In this document: positions 47,742 through 60,690 of the stretch, piece by piece | How positions within the stretch are numbered: position 1 is the stretch's first letter | How the letters are laid out: each line of letters begins with the position of its first letter | DNA from: Parapristionchus giblindavisi | Taxonomy: Eukaryota > Nematoda > Chromadorea > Rhabditida > Diplogasteridae | Assembly (NCBI GenBank): GCA_943737045.1 | Contig: CALSFV010000019.1 | Location: forward strand, 1,354,966-1,418,965 | Reading direction: 5' to 3' | Length of the DNA stretch: 64,000 nt | Position numbers and translations under genes: made by a program | Notes under the pieces: model-generated | Told to the model about the DNA's origin: nothing | The model's database searches: none | Seen by the model: the letters and a program-made list of their open reading frames with translations, nothing else

Positions 47742-49714
47742 ATGACCCCTCTCTATAATATTTGTCTCAATCCGGCACAACAAATGATGCATGGATCCGA
47801 ATTTGAATATATATTACAGAGGTACAGAATCTCCTTACAAACAATAAAAAAATGCTACTTTTGGTGTTTTGGTCATGCTCTTTTGTTGTTGAAGGATGAG
47901 AATGGGGGATGGAAAAGTATCCATCCAATGTGTAGTTCCATTCAAGTAAATGCACTCTTTGAATGGCCATACTAATAGGCCTAATAGGCAATGTCTAGAG
48001 TGGTTCCTTTCAATGAAAAATCCTTCAAGGATTCATCTACTTCAGATATTTCCTCTTCATTTATATTAAAATCATAAATATGAATTTACAGGTATTTCTA
48101 TCCGATCGTGGCGCTTTTCGGGATTTTCGGCAACTTTCTCAACTTGACAGTGTTGTTGAATAGGAGTATGAGAAGTCGGTGAGTGTGATATTTACCCCCT
48201 TTCATATGATGTCATAAACCGAAGGAAAGATGCCCAAAAACATCGTAGACCTCTCATAAAAACTACTCTATGTCTTATGGTATCTCTAGTAGTTTAACTA
48301 GGTTTAAGTACAAGAATCATTCTTAATCATGAACTCATCATCGAATTTCACGGAGAAATCTCTCTAGAATCTCTTCTCTTTGTATAGCAATAAATTGAAT
48401 CATAAGACCCTTGAAGGGGATATCTTTTAAGACAACCATAACAAGAAAGGGAAATAAATATCCTCAATGACCTTTCTCCCACCTAAAAAACACAACAGCA
48501 ATGATTGTTAATACTCTTTTCTCCGTATATTTTGCTACTTCTTCTAATTCTTTGACTAATCCCACAGTCTTCTCATATTCATAATGTAACCTACACCCTC
48601 CTTTACTCCTCTTACATTTCTCCACGAGATATTATATAAACAGTCCCACTTCTTTGTTATACAATACAGTCTCTATATGTACAGTGGAGTCGGTGTTCCC
48701 CTTGTTATTTTACACTTTTGTCTATCGAAAACTATATAAATATATTATTTTTTCTCCCATGCAGTGAAAATATACTCACAGTCAGTAGAAGTATGCATAG
48801 GACAAAATTGGAAAGGAAAGCCTGAATTGTTTAGAAGGTCTATGGTGGTGATGAATCATTCATTAGAAATACTGAAATAGACAAGACAAATGAATGATTC
48901 AGAAGATTCAATAGAAATGTGTGCAGATTGTTCGAACAATCAATGCGTCAGGGGTTAAGATTTTGATATGTTAGCCTATTTATGGTGAATATATTATATA
49001 TTATAGATATGTGATTTGCAATTCAGGGATGTCCATAGTATCCCTAAAACATGGGGTTATTTAGATGTACTCTGAATGATTAAGCAATTAATAATCCATA
49101 ATTGCAGAGCGAATACATTTCTATCAATGTTGGCATTTGCTGATATAATCTTCCTTCTTCTTCTATTTCCCAATGTATTCGCCAATTATCCTCCATTCAC
49201 ATTCAATACAACATTTCGATGGATTTACTTTCATACTAAAGTAAGTTATAGAAACACTGGATCATCATTCTGTATCGTCTGCCTTCCCACGCAATGTAGT
49301 GTACAGTTATGTGTCCCCTTTTGTTTCCGGGGTCGCGGAATCAGAAAAGCACCAGTAACTGTCGAGGGTCGTCGAGTAGATAATCTATAGTTCACCTTTG
49401 TGTTATGCATATATTAATGAAGTAAACACTTGAGGAACTCTTAGGAGAAATGGATATAGAATGGTTCTCAATTGAAATATGAAAGAGATATAATTGAGTG
49501 AGGGAGGAAGGGACTCTATGCATTTGTGATTGGTATTCGTATAAGGTCTTACTGAATTATGTACAACGTTGCAATGATCCGGGAATGGATGCAGAGAGAT
49601 ACATGTAGATCTAAAAGGAGAAAGAGAGGGAGGAGAGAAGGAGAGGGACAAAGGAGGAGGAGAAGGAGAGAGAGGGGGAGAAGAGGGAGAGGGAGAAAGG
49701 AAGGGAGAGAAAGA

Positions 49715-49754
<40 letters not shown>

Positions 49755-52700
49755 AGGGGGAGTAGAGGTACAAAAATTGGCGCTTCAACCACTTTTAAAA
49801 ATTGGAAATTGTCGACTTTCGTATAGACAAGGAGGGATTCCTCTCTTTTACTCTTCATTAGTCTACAACTATAGTAGACTAAATAGATTCTCAACCAATT
49901 CATTCATATTGGTCTCAAAGCACACATTCATCATGGTTTTTGAGTGGGCAGAGGAATATTATTACGATAATATTAAACAATCTATATTATTAAAAATACA
50001 CTATATGGTGAAGAGATATATTCAAAGAGCCATAGATATTGCGTGGAAATATGTGTATGATTGGACGAAACAGCGTGGGATCGGGTTTTTTTCGATGCAG
50101 CGTAGTCTTTATCAATGTTTGTCCATTGTATTCACTTTCCGAGATAATTTAACACTCTCCGCTCTGGAAATGCTATCTTAATTTCTTTGTCTATGAGAGA
50201 ATGTTGATTGAGTGGACAGCAAAATTGAATCGGAGCGTGTCTATCATGAAAGGATTATTGATTAGTATGTGAAGTTAACTTCAACTTTAGTATCACCTAA
50301 TTCTATTCCTAATCATCTAGACAATCTCTGATTCTTCAACTTTTTCTAATGAATTTGGGTAGTCAACAACAATGAGAGACGTTTCTCTCGTGAGTTTGAC
50401 CAGAAGATGAGATGGGGAAATTGGCTTAAAGATGAAAATAGAGTCATGTTGGGTACTTAAGAACCACGAGGAAATGAAGTTTCACGAAATGATTCCATGG
50501 ACAATCATAGTACAAAAAGGGATTGTGATCCCTCTCTGAGAATATGTCCGATTTTCTGGTCTAACTCAAGTATTAATAATATAATATTAGTATATAAAAA
50601 TGTTTACTTGAATTCTGAGCAACTGTTTGTTCTTCAATATAATTCTCTCATTACAGGTTCATCTGATATCTCTAGCCAATTGGTGTTCATCCATAGCCAT
50701 TTGGTGTGTTATATTAGTATGTACTGATAGATTGATTGGAATACGAAATCCACTCTATGTTAGAGGTAAGGAGGCGTTATTTGACTAATATTAGAAAGCA
50801 GTAAAAAACATCCATTACGAAGGCCACTACAAATTGATAATATTATGCGTAGGCTGTTTGGAAGTCATTTAAGCATACAAATCATGTAGAAAGATTCTGC
50901 AAATTGGGGATTAAGAAAAATAACGTCATGATAAATTCTATGGCTCTAAAATATGGAACTAGACCATTAACATTTGCAATGGAAAAGTGAATTGTTTTAG
51001 CCAGACACTATGATGAAGAAGGGTCAAATATAATTATAATAACTTAATAATTATATTCTGAAAGGAACTATTAACGATCTAGACGGATAGAAACCTTTTA
51101 AAACTAAATATTGTTGGTGCAATTCTAAATATATCCGTCATTTCTATATAAGGGACGGTAGCAAAATCGATCAAAATTCTGTTGAATCCAATGGCAAGAA
51201 AAGAAATTGGTTTACTCCTAGAAATAGTCTCTGGTGAAGAAAACATTTCGTGTTGATAGGGGGACTCATATTTATTTATATTCAAATAGATTTCTTATTG
51301 GAAAATAAAATATATATTGAAGGAGGATGGGGACCGGGACGAATGCCTGTTCTACTCTGTTCAGTAATATTGATAACGGGAATTGTGACCTTCTATCAAC
51401 ACTTTGAATACGAATGTTTAGTTCGGTTCGTTTAATTCATTTTATGATTCACTTATGTAACAGACTTTTTTTAAAATTGCATATTTTTAAAATTAAAATA
51501 TCACTTTAAATTGCATTTTTGCAGGTGGTATTGTGAGGATAAGCAAGTACATTCTCGATGTATGCCAATCAATAATGATGGTGGATGGTTTGGAAATAAA
51601 ACCAATCCATATTCTACTGAATATCGAACATTTCTGCATATTTCAACCATAATCAATGTCTTTTCTATGATAATTCTTCCAATTGTATTACTAACCATAC
51701 TAAATATGATGCTTCTATGTATTCTGAGGTCAGTAGATGACTTTCATCCCTTCCGAAATTCTTTTTTTTTTAAGAAAAACTTGCATGGAATATTCTTGAT
51801 AAAGTATAATATAAATTCATTTTCTACTTTCAGACAACGTCAAAAGCGTTTCTCAATGAGTGCATCTGGAGGAGGGAAGGATTCACAGAAGTGAGAAGAT
51901 ATTCCTCATTTATTCAATTAAGTCTATTCCTATGAGAGATTCTGTTCTATGTACTCAATGAGGAAAAACAACGAATTCAGAAAATATTATTCCTCATTTA
52001 CACGTGATCATATTTAGAGAACTTAAATGACAGTCAAAGGCACTCCAACCTTATTTCAAACTTTGGTAACACTCTGTCGCTTTCTTTGCTTGCAATAGAG
52101 TTTAACCAGAGCGGAGAGTCAAATTAGCTCGGGGACCTTTAACGGAAATATAATTGAAAAATGCGTTGATTTTAGTGATCAGTGAAACGTTCATTCACTC
52201 TCTCGTAGACAGAGATCAGAGAAATTTTGTATGAAATTAAGAGACCCTTGACAACTGTTACAAAAAACTTTGTTTTCAAATTATATACATTTGAGACGCG
52301 ATTCTTCGGCGTTCCAGAAGACAGAACATCGTGTAACATTGACTGTAACATGTATAGTCACAATGTTCACACTTACTAATGGTCCTTCTGCTGTATGGCA
52401 TCTATTGAAGACTGCCTTTCAATGGGATACATTGTATCCAAAAGCAAGCTATAATGTCACTATGATGTGCAGGTTAGATTTCTCAGTAAGAATTTAATAG
52501 CTCGCAAATCTCATTCCAGCTTCTATAAATACTTTTTCATTTTATGGAAAAATATTGACTATTTTTCCACAATTTCTAATTTTCAGTACCCTTGTGATTT
52601 GTGGGAAGGCTTCCAACTTCATCGTTTTCTGTTTGGGATCCAAACATTTCCGATTGCGATTAATGAAATTGGCACAGAAGAAAGTACATAAGAAGATGGG

Positions 52701-55700
52701 TGAGTACATGTTACACATACAGTTTTCCATGAATGTCCAAGCAAATGTCTCAGTCTATTCTTGGCCTATTCTCATGCTTCATTGATTTGGTATTATGAAA
52801 ATATGTGACATATATGATATTATCCAGTGAACTGTCTTGCAATGCATGAAATGTCTCAATGTTCCAATGTCAATAGTTATATTGGATAGAACTTGTTCCC
52901 AGGGGATGGATAGGTGATCGGGGACCAAAAGAAAGCTGCAAAGGTCCTTAAATGATGTATGCTTATTAACATTTCAAAACTAATTAGGCCCCATGCACCA
53001 GTTTCAATGCAGGAAAAATGCGAACCTTTTGAAGAGACTCAGCTTGTGTACGTAGATAAAGAGGGAAAACTGCATTGGCAAATATAATTGTTTTAAGAGA
53101 CCGGCTCGGTAAGACTCGAGCATTTTGACCCCCTGCCGGACATTCGCGAGGACTTTCGATCTGGGGCTCAATACTTTCATCATAGACACATACCGGGGGG
53201 AGACCGATGAAAGTTATAGTGAAAACGCCCTTAGGCTCAAACCCGGCTCACATATGTCACATTAAGTAAAAATTTTAAAAAATCATAACTTTTCAATCGC
53301 GATAGCTAGGACTTTTATTTCTTTTTATTGGTGAATAACATGTCATGCACTCTTACAAACACAGCTGAACACTAATATCACATCGTTCTGGATAAGTTTT
53401 TTCGTGTCTGATTTTAAGATTTTTCCTCTTCTATCCTTATTGAAGAGAGAGGGCAAGCACTGACATAGTACATATTGTAGCCCTGACAATTATCTACATG
53501 ATAGTCATATTCCCGTAGAAAAAAATTTTACTAAATTTTTGAAAATTACAGCTGAATGTGAGATATGTGTAATTTGCAAAAATCGAAAATTAAATTTCTT
53601 GTAAATCGCAAGAGTAAGAGGTAGCTTTATTATGTCATTATACTCGTAGTAATGCGAGTGTACAGGAAAAATATACAAATAGACTCGGACTACATTTTAA
53701 ATTTTTTTAGAAAAATCATTATTTTATTTTTATTTTTTCAACCCCCACATGCAGTCGACCGTCAAGGCAAGTTGATTCATAGGGCGGATGGTAGCTGATG
53801 CATGTGTGTTTGCAGTAACGACTGCAACGTGAAGAATCGTCGTTTCGCAGATCTAAAATTTATTTATTAAATTATCAAACTTGAAAATTTATATGTTTCT
53901 TTGATATAAATCGGTTGGAAGGTGGAGTACGGCAACCAAAGCTGTACCATTGTTATCAGAAGGAGTGTACGCTATTGTACTACCGTAATCGTCAGGAATC
54001 GCAAATTGATTTTTTTTTCAGTCGACCAATGATTCTCAACCATGACCCCGGGTTCATGGTTGAGAATGGCTGAGGTCGAAAAATTCATGATGATCCCAGA
54101 CCAAATACTATGTGGCATTATATCAACAGTGGACCAACTTTTATTTTTATGGATACCATATCTCGAATTACCGTAATCTAGCTACCGTATCCTATAATAA
54201 TGTGGTAAAATTCTCGGAAAATTCAGGTGCGTGCATTACTAGTACGGTAATTCGAGCTATGGTATCCATAAAAATAAAAGTTGGTCCACTGTTGATATAA
54301 TGCCACATAGTATTTGATCTGGGATCATCATGAATTTTTCGACCTCAGCCATTCTCAACCATGAACCCGGGGTCATGGTTGAAAATCATGGGTCGACTGA
54401 AAAAAAAATAGTTCGTGATTCATGACCGTTACGGTAGTGCAATACAGTACACTCCTGCTGATAACAATGGTACAGCTTTGGTTGCCGTACTCCACCTTCC
54501 AACCGATTTATATCAAAGAAACATATAAATTTTCCAGTTTGATAATTTAATAAATATATTTTAGATCTGCGAAACGACGATTCTTCACGTTGCAGTCGTT
54601 ACTGCAAACACACATGCATCAGCTACCATCCGCCCTATGAATCAACTTGCCTTGACGGTCGACTGCATGTGGGGGTTGAAAAAATAAAAATAAAATAATG
54701 ATTTTTCTAAAAAAATTTAAAATGTAGTCCGAGTCTATTTGTATATTTTTCCTGTACACTCGCATTACTACGAGTATAATGACATAATAAAGCTACCTCT
54801 TACTCTTGCGATTTACAAGAAATTTAATTTTCGATTTTTGCAAATTACACATATCTCACATTCAGCTGTAATTTTCAAAAATTTAGTAAAATTTTTTTCT
54901 ACGGGAATATGACTATCATGTAGATAATTGTCAGGGCTACAATATGTACTATGTCAGTGCTTGCCCTCTCTCTTCAATAAGGATAGAAGAGGAAAAATCT
55001 TAAAATCAGACACGAAAAAACTTATCCAGAACGATGTGATATTAGTGTTCAGCTGTGTTTGTAAGAGTGCATGACATGTTATTCACCAATAAAAAGAAAT
55101 AAAAGTCCTAGCTATCGCGATTGAAAAGTTATGATTTTTTTAAATTTTTACTTAATGTGACATATGTGAGCCGGGTTTGAGCCTAAGGGCGTTTTCACTA
55201 TAACTTTCATCGGTCTCCCCCCGGTATGTGTCTATGATGAAAGTATTGAGCCCCAGATCGAAAGTCCTCGCGAATGTCCGGACCATGCTCGAGTCTTACC
55301 GAGCCGGTCTCTTAATTGGACTTGGTTTTCTTTTTTTCCACACAGTATTTCGTTATTCTCAGAAAGCGAGAGAACGTTGAACGTTGTAGAGACTGTATGC
55401 TTTTTTTTTAATTTCAATAGATATGGGATTAGAGTCTTGCATTGATAAAGTTCAAAGATCATTTACGACCAGTTTTAATTTGGTAAATAGAATATTATTA
55501 TCATTATGTTGCACGATATAGATAAAGCTAAATTAGATGTGATGAAATGTATGATCAATGCACGATGTTGCTTGACAATAAAGAATGAGCAATAAAATAA
55601 ATAAATTGTAAAATTGTTTTGCACGGCTCTTCTAGTCTCTATCGCTTTCCAATACAGTAACCACAACAACAGAGAAGAGCTACATTCGATCGTGTTCTAT

Positions 55701-56349
55701 AGGACGACGAGTACTGCTCGTGACGAGTGAGAAACGACAGAAAGTGATTACACCACCAATGGATACAGTACCCATGAGAAGGGCATCATCCATACCTCAA
55801 CTTGATCTTATACGATTAGTTGAGGATGATAATGATGATTGTGGTGAGAATAATACTTGTATTGCTTCATTATCTCTATGTCTGTTATAGTGAATGATAT
55901 CATAGATTCGTACTTTTATCAGTGAATCGTTACTGAATTTATAAAAATCTATCGCGGTAAAATCTACCTTTTCATATTGTTTCATATGTTCGAGTACACT
56001 CAGTTCAGTAAAGGTTCACAAATGCTGTAAAAAGCTTGTATTTATCATTTTCGGAAGCTTCCTAATACTTCTCGCCTAACCTTTTTTATTATTATTTTCG
56101 GGTGATTCAGTGATATTATTACTAATTTAAATCATATAAATTGCAGATATGCTGTCCTCTAATCTGGAAACTCTTCGATCTCGACGATTATCAAATCCAT
56201 CAATAACTTCACCACGACAATCAATATCTATAGAGAAGGCAAAGAGTTCAAAGTATTCGATAGGGTCATTGGATCAACCTCTTCTACCTAGAATTAATAC
56301 TGGAAGAAGTAATTCATGTTCACGAGTTACTAATATCGCCCTTGTATAG
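47742..56349 (+). CDS. Rhodopsin-like serpentine receptor, neuropeptide (FMRFamide-type) class, 489 aa
   Basis: Exons 47742-47821, 48092-48178, 49108-49240, 50657-50765, 51290-51425, 51525-51728, 51834-51890, 52296-52472, 52587-52699, 55673-55843 and 56147-56349 close all phases. TM1 is IVALFGIFGNFLNLTVLLN (GN motif), TM2 LSMLAFADIIFLLLLF, TM3 ends IWCVILVCTDRL, with DRL in place of DRY. TM4 is LLCSVILITGIVTFY; the second extracellular loop has two cysteines. TM5 is IINVFSMIILPIVLLTILN (with the conserved proline), TM6 VTLTVTCIVTMFTLTNGPS. TM7 reads VICGKASNFIVFCLGSKHFR and lacks NPxxY, as in many nematode-specific peptide receptors. The 140-residue C-tail is Ser/Arg-rich and ends VTNIALV. 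The intron before exon 10 is 2973 bp and holds a 2.2 kb palindrome; other introns hold two worn MITEs. Confidence 0.92.
49617..49754 (+). repeat. Polypurine tract ending in a GA dinucleotide run
   Basis: GGAGAGAAGGAGAGG units, then (GA) repeats at about 49713-49752. Lies in an intron of the GPCR gene. Confidence 0.88.
50146..50205. mobile_element. MITE family 'AGCTCGGGG', copy 7, degenerate
   Basis: TTTAACACTCTCCGCTCTGG is recognisable; the right half is eroded. Confidence 0.5.
52036..52142. mobile_element. MITE family 'AGCTCGGGG', copy 8
   Basis: AAAGGCACTCCAACCTTATT at the left; CCAGAGCGGAGAGTC and AATTAGCTCGGGGACCTTTA at the right. Lies in a GPCR intron. Confidence 0.75.
53097..55311. 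mobile_element. 2.2 kb near-perfect palindromic TTAA element
   Basis: Left arm 53097-54175 and right arm 54243-55311 are inverted copies with few differences, around a loop of about 67 bp. The ends are GAGACCGGCTCGGTAAGACT, and TTAA flanks both sides (53093-53096 and 55312-55315). The end sequence is that of the smaller element at 6421-6944, so both belong to one family. No ORF of interest is present. It lies in the intron between exons 9 and 10 of the GPCR gene. Confidence 0.95.
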
Positions 56350-56944
56350 TCATATCGATTAGTATTCCATTTCATTAGTCCTGCCTATTCATTTATTGAT
56401 TGATTCCGCCATATTTAGAATAATTATGCTTATACATACTTTGGTAATTTCCTTTAATTGTAATAACGCCTTAATTTCTAAGAGTAGAAATGTTTTTTTT
56501 TGTATTCTGTGGATACCATATATGTACTACTACTCAGTCATTTCCAATCGATTCCATCTTCTATCATTACGGGTTCAATCTAATTCAAATCTGAAGATCA
56601 GCCAAATATTTCTCGTATCTCAATACTTTTCATGATTACTTTCCATTATGGGTGACCTCATTGTATCCTAGTCAGTCATTCTCTTCTATCCATCCATTAC
56701 CTTTCCATATTCATTTATCTTTTAATTGTGAAATAGATTAAATTGATACAAACAAGATTATATTATGAATACAAGAGTAAAGAGAGATCATTGGAAAAGA
56801 ATCAATGAGCTAAAGAAACAATCAATACTATCAATCGATCATATCTACAGTACACTAATTGTAAGCACTATTCGCTAATACAACAACGTTCCGTTCAGAA
56901 TAACCCTGCATGGGATACAATTGTAGAAAACATAATTAGTAAAA
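56350..56944. other. Convergent 3' intergenic region
   Basis: Lies between the stops of the GPCR gene (+) and the secreted proline-rich gene (-). Ordinary AT-rich sequence; nothing recognised. Confidence 0.5.
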
Positions 56945-58424
56945 CTAAGCGAATATCTTGAGTACTTTGTCAGCCATACTACTGAATCCTGAAGAGAATC
57001 CATCAAGTGCTTGATTGAATCGAGTCCATGCTACAACAGGAAGAGATGGAGATGGGGGAGGAGGAGGAATCATAGGAGGAGAAGGATTCATTTGAGGAGG
57101 AATGAAGGGAAGTTGGGGAGGGATCATTGGAGATTGAAGAGGAAGAGGTTGTTGATTCATCAATAAAGGTTGTTGAGGAGATGGGAGCATTTGCGGAAGT
57201 TGAGGTGAAGGCTGCAAATATTTTTATTGTTATTTTGCTACGAAAGAAAGAATGAACGATTTAATTTTTTTCCAAAAAATAATATTACTTGAAGTATATT
57301 TGCTTGATCATCATCACTTTGTGTAATAGGTGCAAGTTTCCATTGTTGATCTGCTCCCAATCTCCAATTATATCCAAGAACCTATGAATAATTGATTAGC
57401 CGGGCGTAGATAAATTATTATTATTATTATTATTGGCTATAGAAAGTAAATATTGTTACATGTGCTTATTGTTGAAAATTCTTTCAAATCAGTCATATTT
57501 TTAAACGCGTAATTTTTGGGACAACAAATAAATCACAAAATCATCAAACGCGTGAGTGTAAATTTAGGTTAATCTGATCATACATTTTGTGATGGATTCT
57601 GTGTTCCTTGATTAGTTCTTGGTAATGATATTCCGGATTGTGGAGTGATTATAGATGGAAGAGGATGTTGAACTATTTGATTAGATACTGAATCAATAGA
57701 GAATGATGTAATCGCTTCATCTTTCTTCGGAGGATTTGCATCAATTCGAGACTCTAATGTTACAAGGGACAATTCTTTCCCGTCTCTCTGAAATTGATTC
57801 AATCAATATTGTCAAATATAATCGATATATAGAATGGAAATATGTGACGTCTAGAATCATTTTTCAAGCAATACGGTTTTTTTTTAATTTACATTTTGTA
57901 ATCGCATACCATTTCAAGTAGAACATGTCTTCTTCCAGTTGATCCTTCTATTGATTCATCCACTGGGAATCCATTTGCTATCCACACTCCGATTATTGCC
58001 TTTAAATCAATCAATGAATTCTTCAAAATCAATCAATTATTAGTAAGTGTTACTTTGCAAGCGACGAGACTCTCTGACTTGTTAAACATCACAACATCAC
58101 TGCAACTTGTTTCAGGAGCAGCTCCACATTCTGATCTGAATCAATAATTATTACTCATTAATTGAAGAAGCATGAATATCCGAACGTGATTTATTATTTT
58201 CAGATTTTTTTTAAATTTTAACATATACAGTTTAATAAACACACTTATCAACAGTTGCTCTGATGTGCATGTTGATTATGATAGCATAAACCGATTGAAA
58301 TAAAATGGATATGATACCTATGTTGGATGGGACATGGTCTCTCGCATCCACAACAGCATAATGAAGAATGAAACGAATAAACAAATGATGGAAGAATAAT
58401 AATCACTATTAATCGATTTAACAT
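56945..58424 (-). CDS. Secreted CCCGC-motif, proline-rich protein, 280 aa
   Basis: Minus-strand exons 58318-58424, 58054-58135, 57910-57999, 57584-57787, 57289-57381 and 56945-57211 close all phases. A signal peptide (MLNRLIVIIILPSFVYSF) precedes SSLCCCGCERPCPI. Next comes a small Cys-containing domain (SECGAAPETSCSDVVMF; SESLVACKAIIGVWIANGF), a Ser/Asn/Gln-rich linker, VLGYNWRLGADQQWK, and a C-terminal third of Pro, Gln and Met ending ADKVLKIFA. The N-terminus is shared with the divergent gene at 62189, which has the same signal-peptide exon structure and LCCCGC block. No known family is recognised; the Pro/Gln-rich tail suggests an extracellular structural or matrix-type protein, by inference only. 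Confidence 0.85.
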
Positions 58425-58812
58425 TATACTCAATATGAATGTAGTAAATATATGAAATGGATAGTGAGATAGAGTGAGATAGTAGAGACATAGGCATCGA
58501 TGGTATATTTGCCCCTTGAGAGAGAAAGGGTCCTAGGCACGTTTTGTATGTGTAGACAGATACAAGTATTCACATGATTCATTGGCCCTTCTCTTACACC
58601 TGTTTAGATCATCCAAGGTTGAGAATGAATGAAATGTATTACGAGATTGGAGGTTCAACCACTTATAACAGGGGTTGAGGATGAGGGAAGACAAGCATGT
58701 TCGCCATTTAAGATTAACTTTGAATAAGAATTTTTAAAAAATGGACACTATTACCAAACATAATGTGCATAACATAATGTCATTGAGGTCGCTAAAATTA
58801 TGACCATTTTCC
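58425..58812. other. Upstream region of secreted gene, no other gene
   Basis: AT-rich sequence between the start of the minus-strand secreted-protein gene and the LINE fragment. Confidence 0.5.
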
Positions 58813-59516
58813 TTTTTTTTCAGAACAGAAATTATTTCCGTATCCGAAAAGTTCCATTGTATACCTATGTCCGTCCCTTGCTCGAGTACTGTAGTGAACT
58901 TTGGTCCCCGTCGTCCTCGTCATTGCAACTGCATGTTGAATCTGTCCTCAAAACTTATTCCAGAATCGTTCTTCGTAGATGTGGCATCCCTTATACCGAC
59001 TATCCTCACAGGCTGTCCCTGCTCGACCTTCAATCCCTTTCCACCCGTAGAGACATCATTGATCTGACCACAACCTTTAAGATCATTAACGGTTTTATCG
59101 ATATCGACCCCCGCAAAATGTTCCTTTTCTCCAATTCACTCCACAGAAACCGTGGACACCCCCAAAAGCTACTCTTTCATAGGATTTCCAGTCGTAGATT
59201 TAGATATTTCTTGTCTAATAGAATTGTTAATAAATGGAATACTCTTGATTCATCTATTGTAAATTCGCCCAACCCCGCAGTCTTTCGTAATAGCATCAAA
59301 GCTGTGATCTAGATATCGCAGCATTTTCGTCGTTCTTCATATTTTATTCATTATTTATTATTTACAGAATACCGTTATTTTCTCTTGTTCAAGAATCGAT
59401 AAATTATTATTAGTATTAGTATAGATCATATATTTCTATTATTGCTTATTGTATAATCTTTCCCATATGATTATTTCTAATATTGTATCATCCCTTATAT
59501 TGATCTCCTCTTACTA
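58813..59516 (+). mobile_element. 5'-truncated LINE (CR1/jockey-type) 3' end, copy A
   Basis: A 162-residue open frame ending at 59312 matches the C-terminal domain that follows reverse transcriptase in CR1/jockey-type LINEs: YVRPLLEYCSELWSP, LKTYSRIVLRRCGIP, YPHRLSLLDLQSLSTRRDII, RRFRYFLSNRIVNKWNTLDS. The catalytic reverse transcriptase and endonuclease are absent, so the copy is dead. The 3' UTR continues to 59516, is split by the TA element at 59517-60911, and resumes at 60912 to about 61010. Part of it is repeated at 61417-61645. Confidence 0.88.
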
Positions 59517-59738
59517 GGGAATGGTTCGTAAAGGGTACGAAATTACGGTGAGTGACTACCATGGCGATAATAAGCATGGCCGACTTAGTAAGAATCAACT
59601 TTCAAAGTCTGCTATTTATCGATTTTGAAAAACCCGGCGCATTTACGTCGCACGGCTGAAAATGATTGTCCCACCCTTCAATGGGGAAGGGAGGGACAAT
59701 CACTTTCAAAGACGGAAGAGTGAACTCTCTATCCCAAC

Positions 59739-59808
59739 CGAGCTGTGGTATAGTGGTAAGTGCGCGTCGTCATTACTTTTTGCACATGAGTTCGATTCCA
59801 CCGAGAAC
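59739..59808 (+). ncRNA. tRNA-like segment in left TIR
   Basis: A-box-like TGGTATAGTGGTAAGTGCG and B-box-like GAGTTCGATTCC are about 38 nt apart, as in a tRNA gene or Pol III promoter. The acceptor stem does not pair well, so it is a tRNA relic or SINE-like head rather than a working tRNA. Confidence 0.6.
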
Positions 59809-60078
59809 ATTTTATGACTGTGTAATAATTTAACAATGAATGCGGATGTTTCAATGGAAATAAAGTCCACAATTTCTATTTATTTCGGTTTTTGCTACTT
59901 TTTTCGCTATCTTTAATTTGTAATTGATGTGATTATATTGTTTTCAAGAGCACACGATGTTTGCAAGTTGGTGTGTTGTAGTTTCATCGATCAGTTGATA
60001 GTTCTTCCCTCCATTTATTGATTTTTTTCAGGAGTTTGATGACTTATCTTGATCTACACAGTTTTTTATTCTGCTTAA

Positions 60079-60577
60079 ATGGGTGTTTCTGCAAAGGTAG
60101 TTTCTGGCTTTTTGGCACAAAAGTTTGGAAATGTTCTGCAGTCGCCAGTAGACTCCACCTTCACTCGAACAGAAAGGACACTCGCAGCAAAACTCTACCA
60201 GGCCTTGCGAGATGCGGAAGTCATCGAGGAAGAGGAAGTCGTCGAGGGAGTACAGAAGCTCGGACTAGACGACGAATACGATTCGGATTGGAGTGATGAA
60301 GAGGATGAGCAGGAGAAGAAGACGCATGCGATTACTGTGGATCAGGTGACTTTTAATTGATTTTCTCCATTTTTAATTTATTATTTTGACCTCATTTTAT
60401 CCTGGATTTCAAATTCAGATGAATTCCGCGTTGGCTTTCTATCGAGACGGCCAGAATTCAAGGGATAATAGGAAGAAGAATACAAAGTCACATAATCACA
60501 TCGATTACAAATTAAAGATAGCGATAAAAGTAGCAAAAACCGAAATAAATAGAAATTGTGGACTTTATTTCCATTGA
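60079..60577 (+). CDS. Spliced ORF inside the TIR transposon, truncated
   Basis: Exon 60079-60345 (MGVSAKVVSGFLAQKFGNVL onward, then a highly acidic segment EYDSDWSDEEDEQEKK) ends VDQ; an intron 60346-60418 (GT-AG, TTCAG) leads to MNSALAFYRDGQNSRDNRKK and a Lys/Asn-rich end at 60577. The last 86 bp lie in the right TIR, so the C-terminus is made by the junction with the repeat. The acidic stretch followed by an AxxFYRDG-type motif recalls the N-terminal parts of nematode transposon-associated proteins, but I cannot name the family. It may be the remnant of the transposase gene of the autonomous parent. Confidence 0.5.
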
Positions 60578-60619
60578 AACATCCGCATTCATTGTTAAAT
60601 TATTACACAGTCATAAAAT

Positions 60620-60690
60620 GTTCTCGGTGGAATCGAACTCATGTGCAAAAAGTAATGACCACGCGCACTTACCACTATACCACAGCTCAG
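60620..60690 (-). ncRNA. tRNA-like segment in right TIR
   Basis: The mirror copy of 59739-59808, with GAGTTCGATTCC and TGGTATAGTGGTAAGTGCG on the minus strand; two or three bases differ. Confidence 0.6.
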
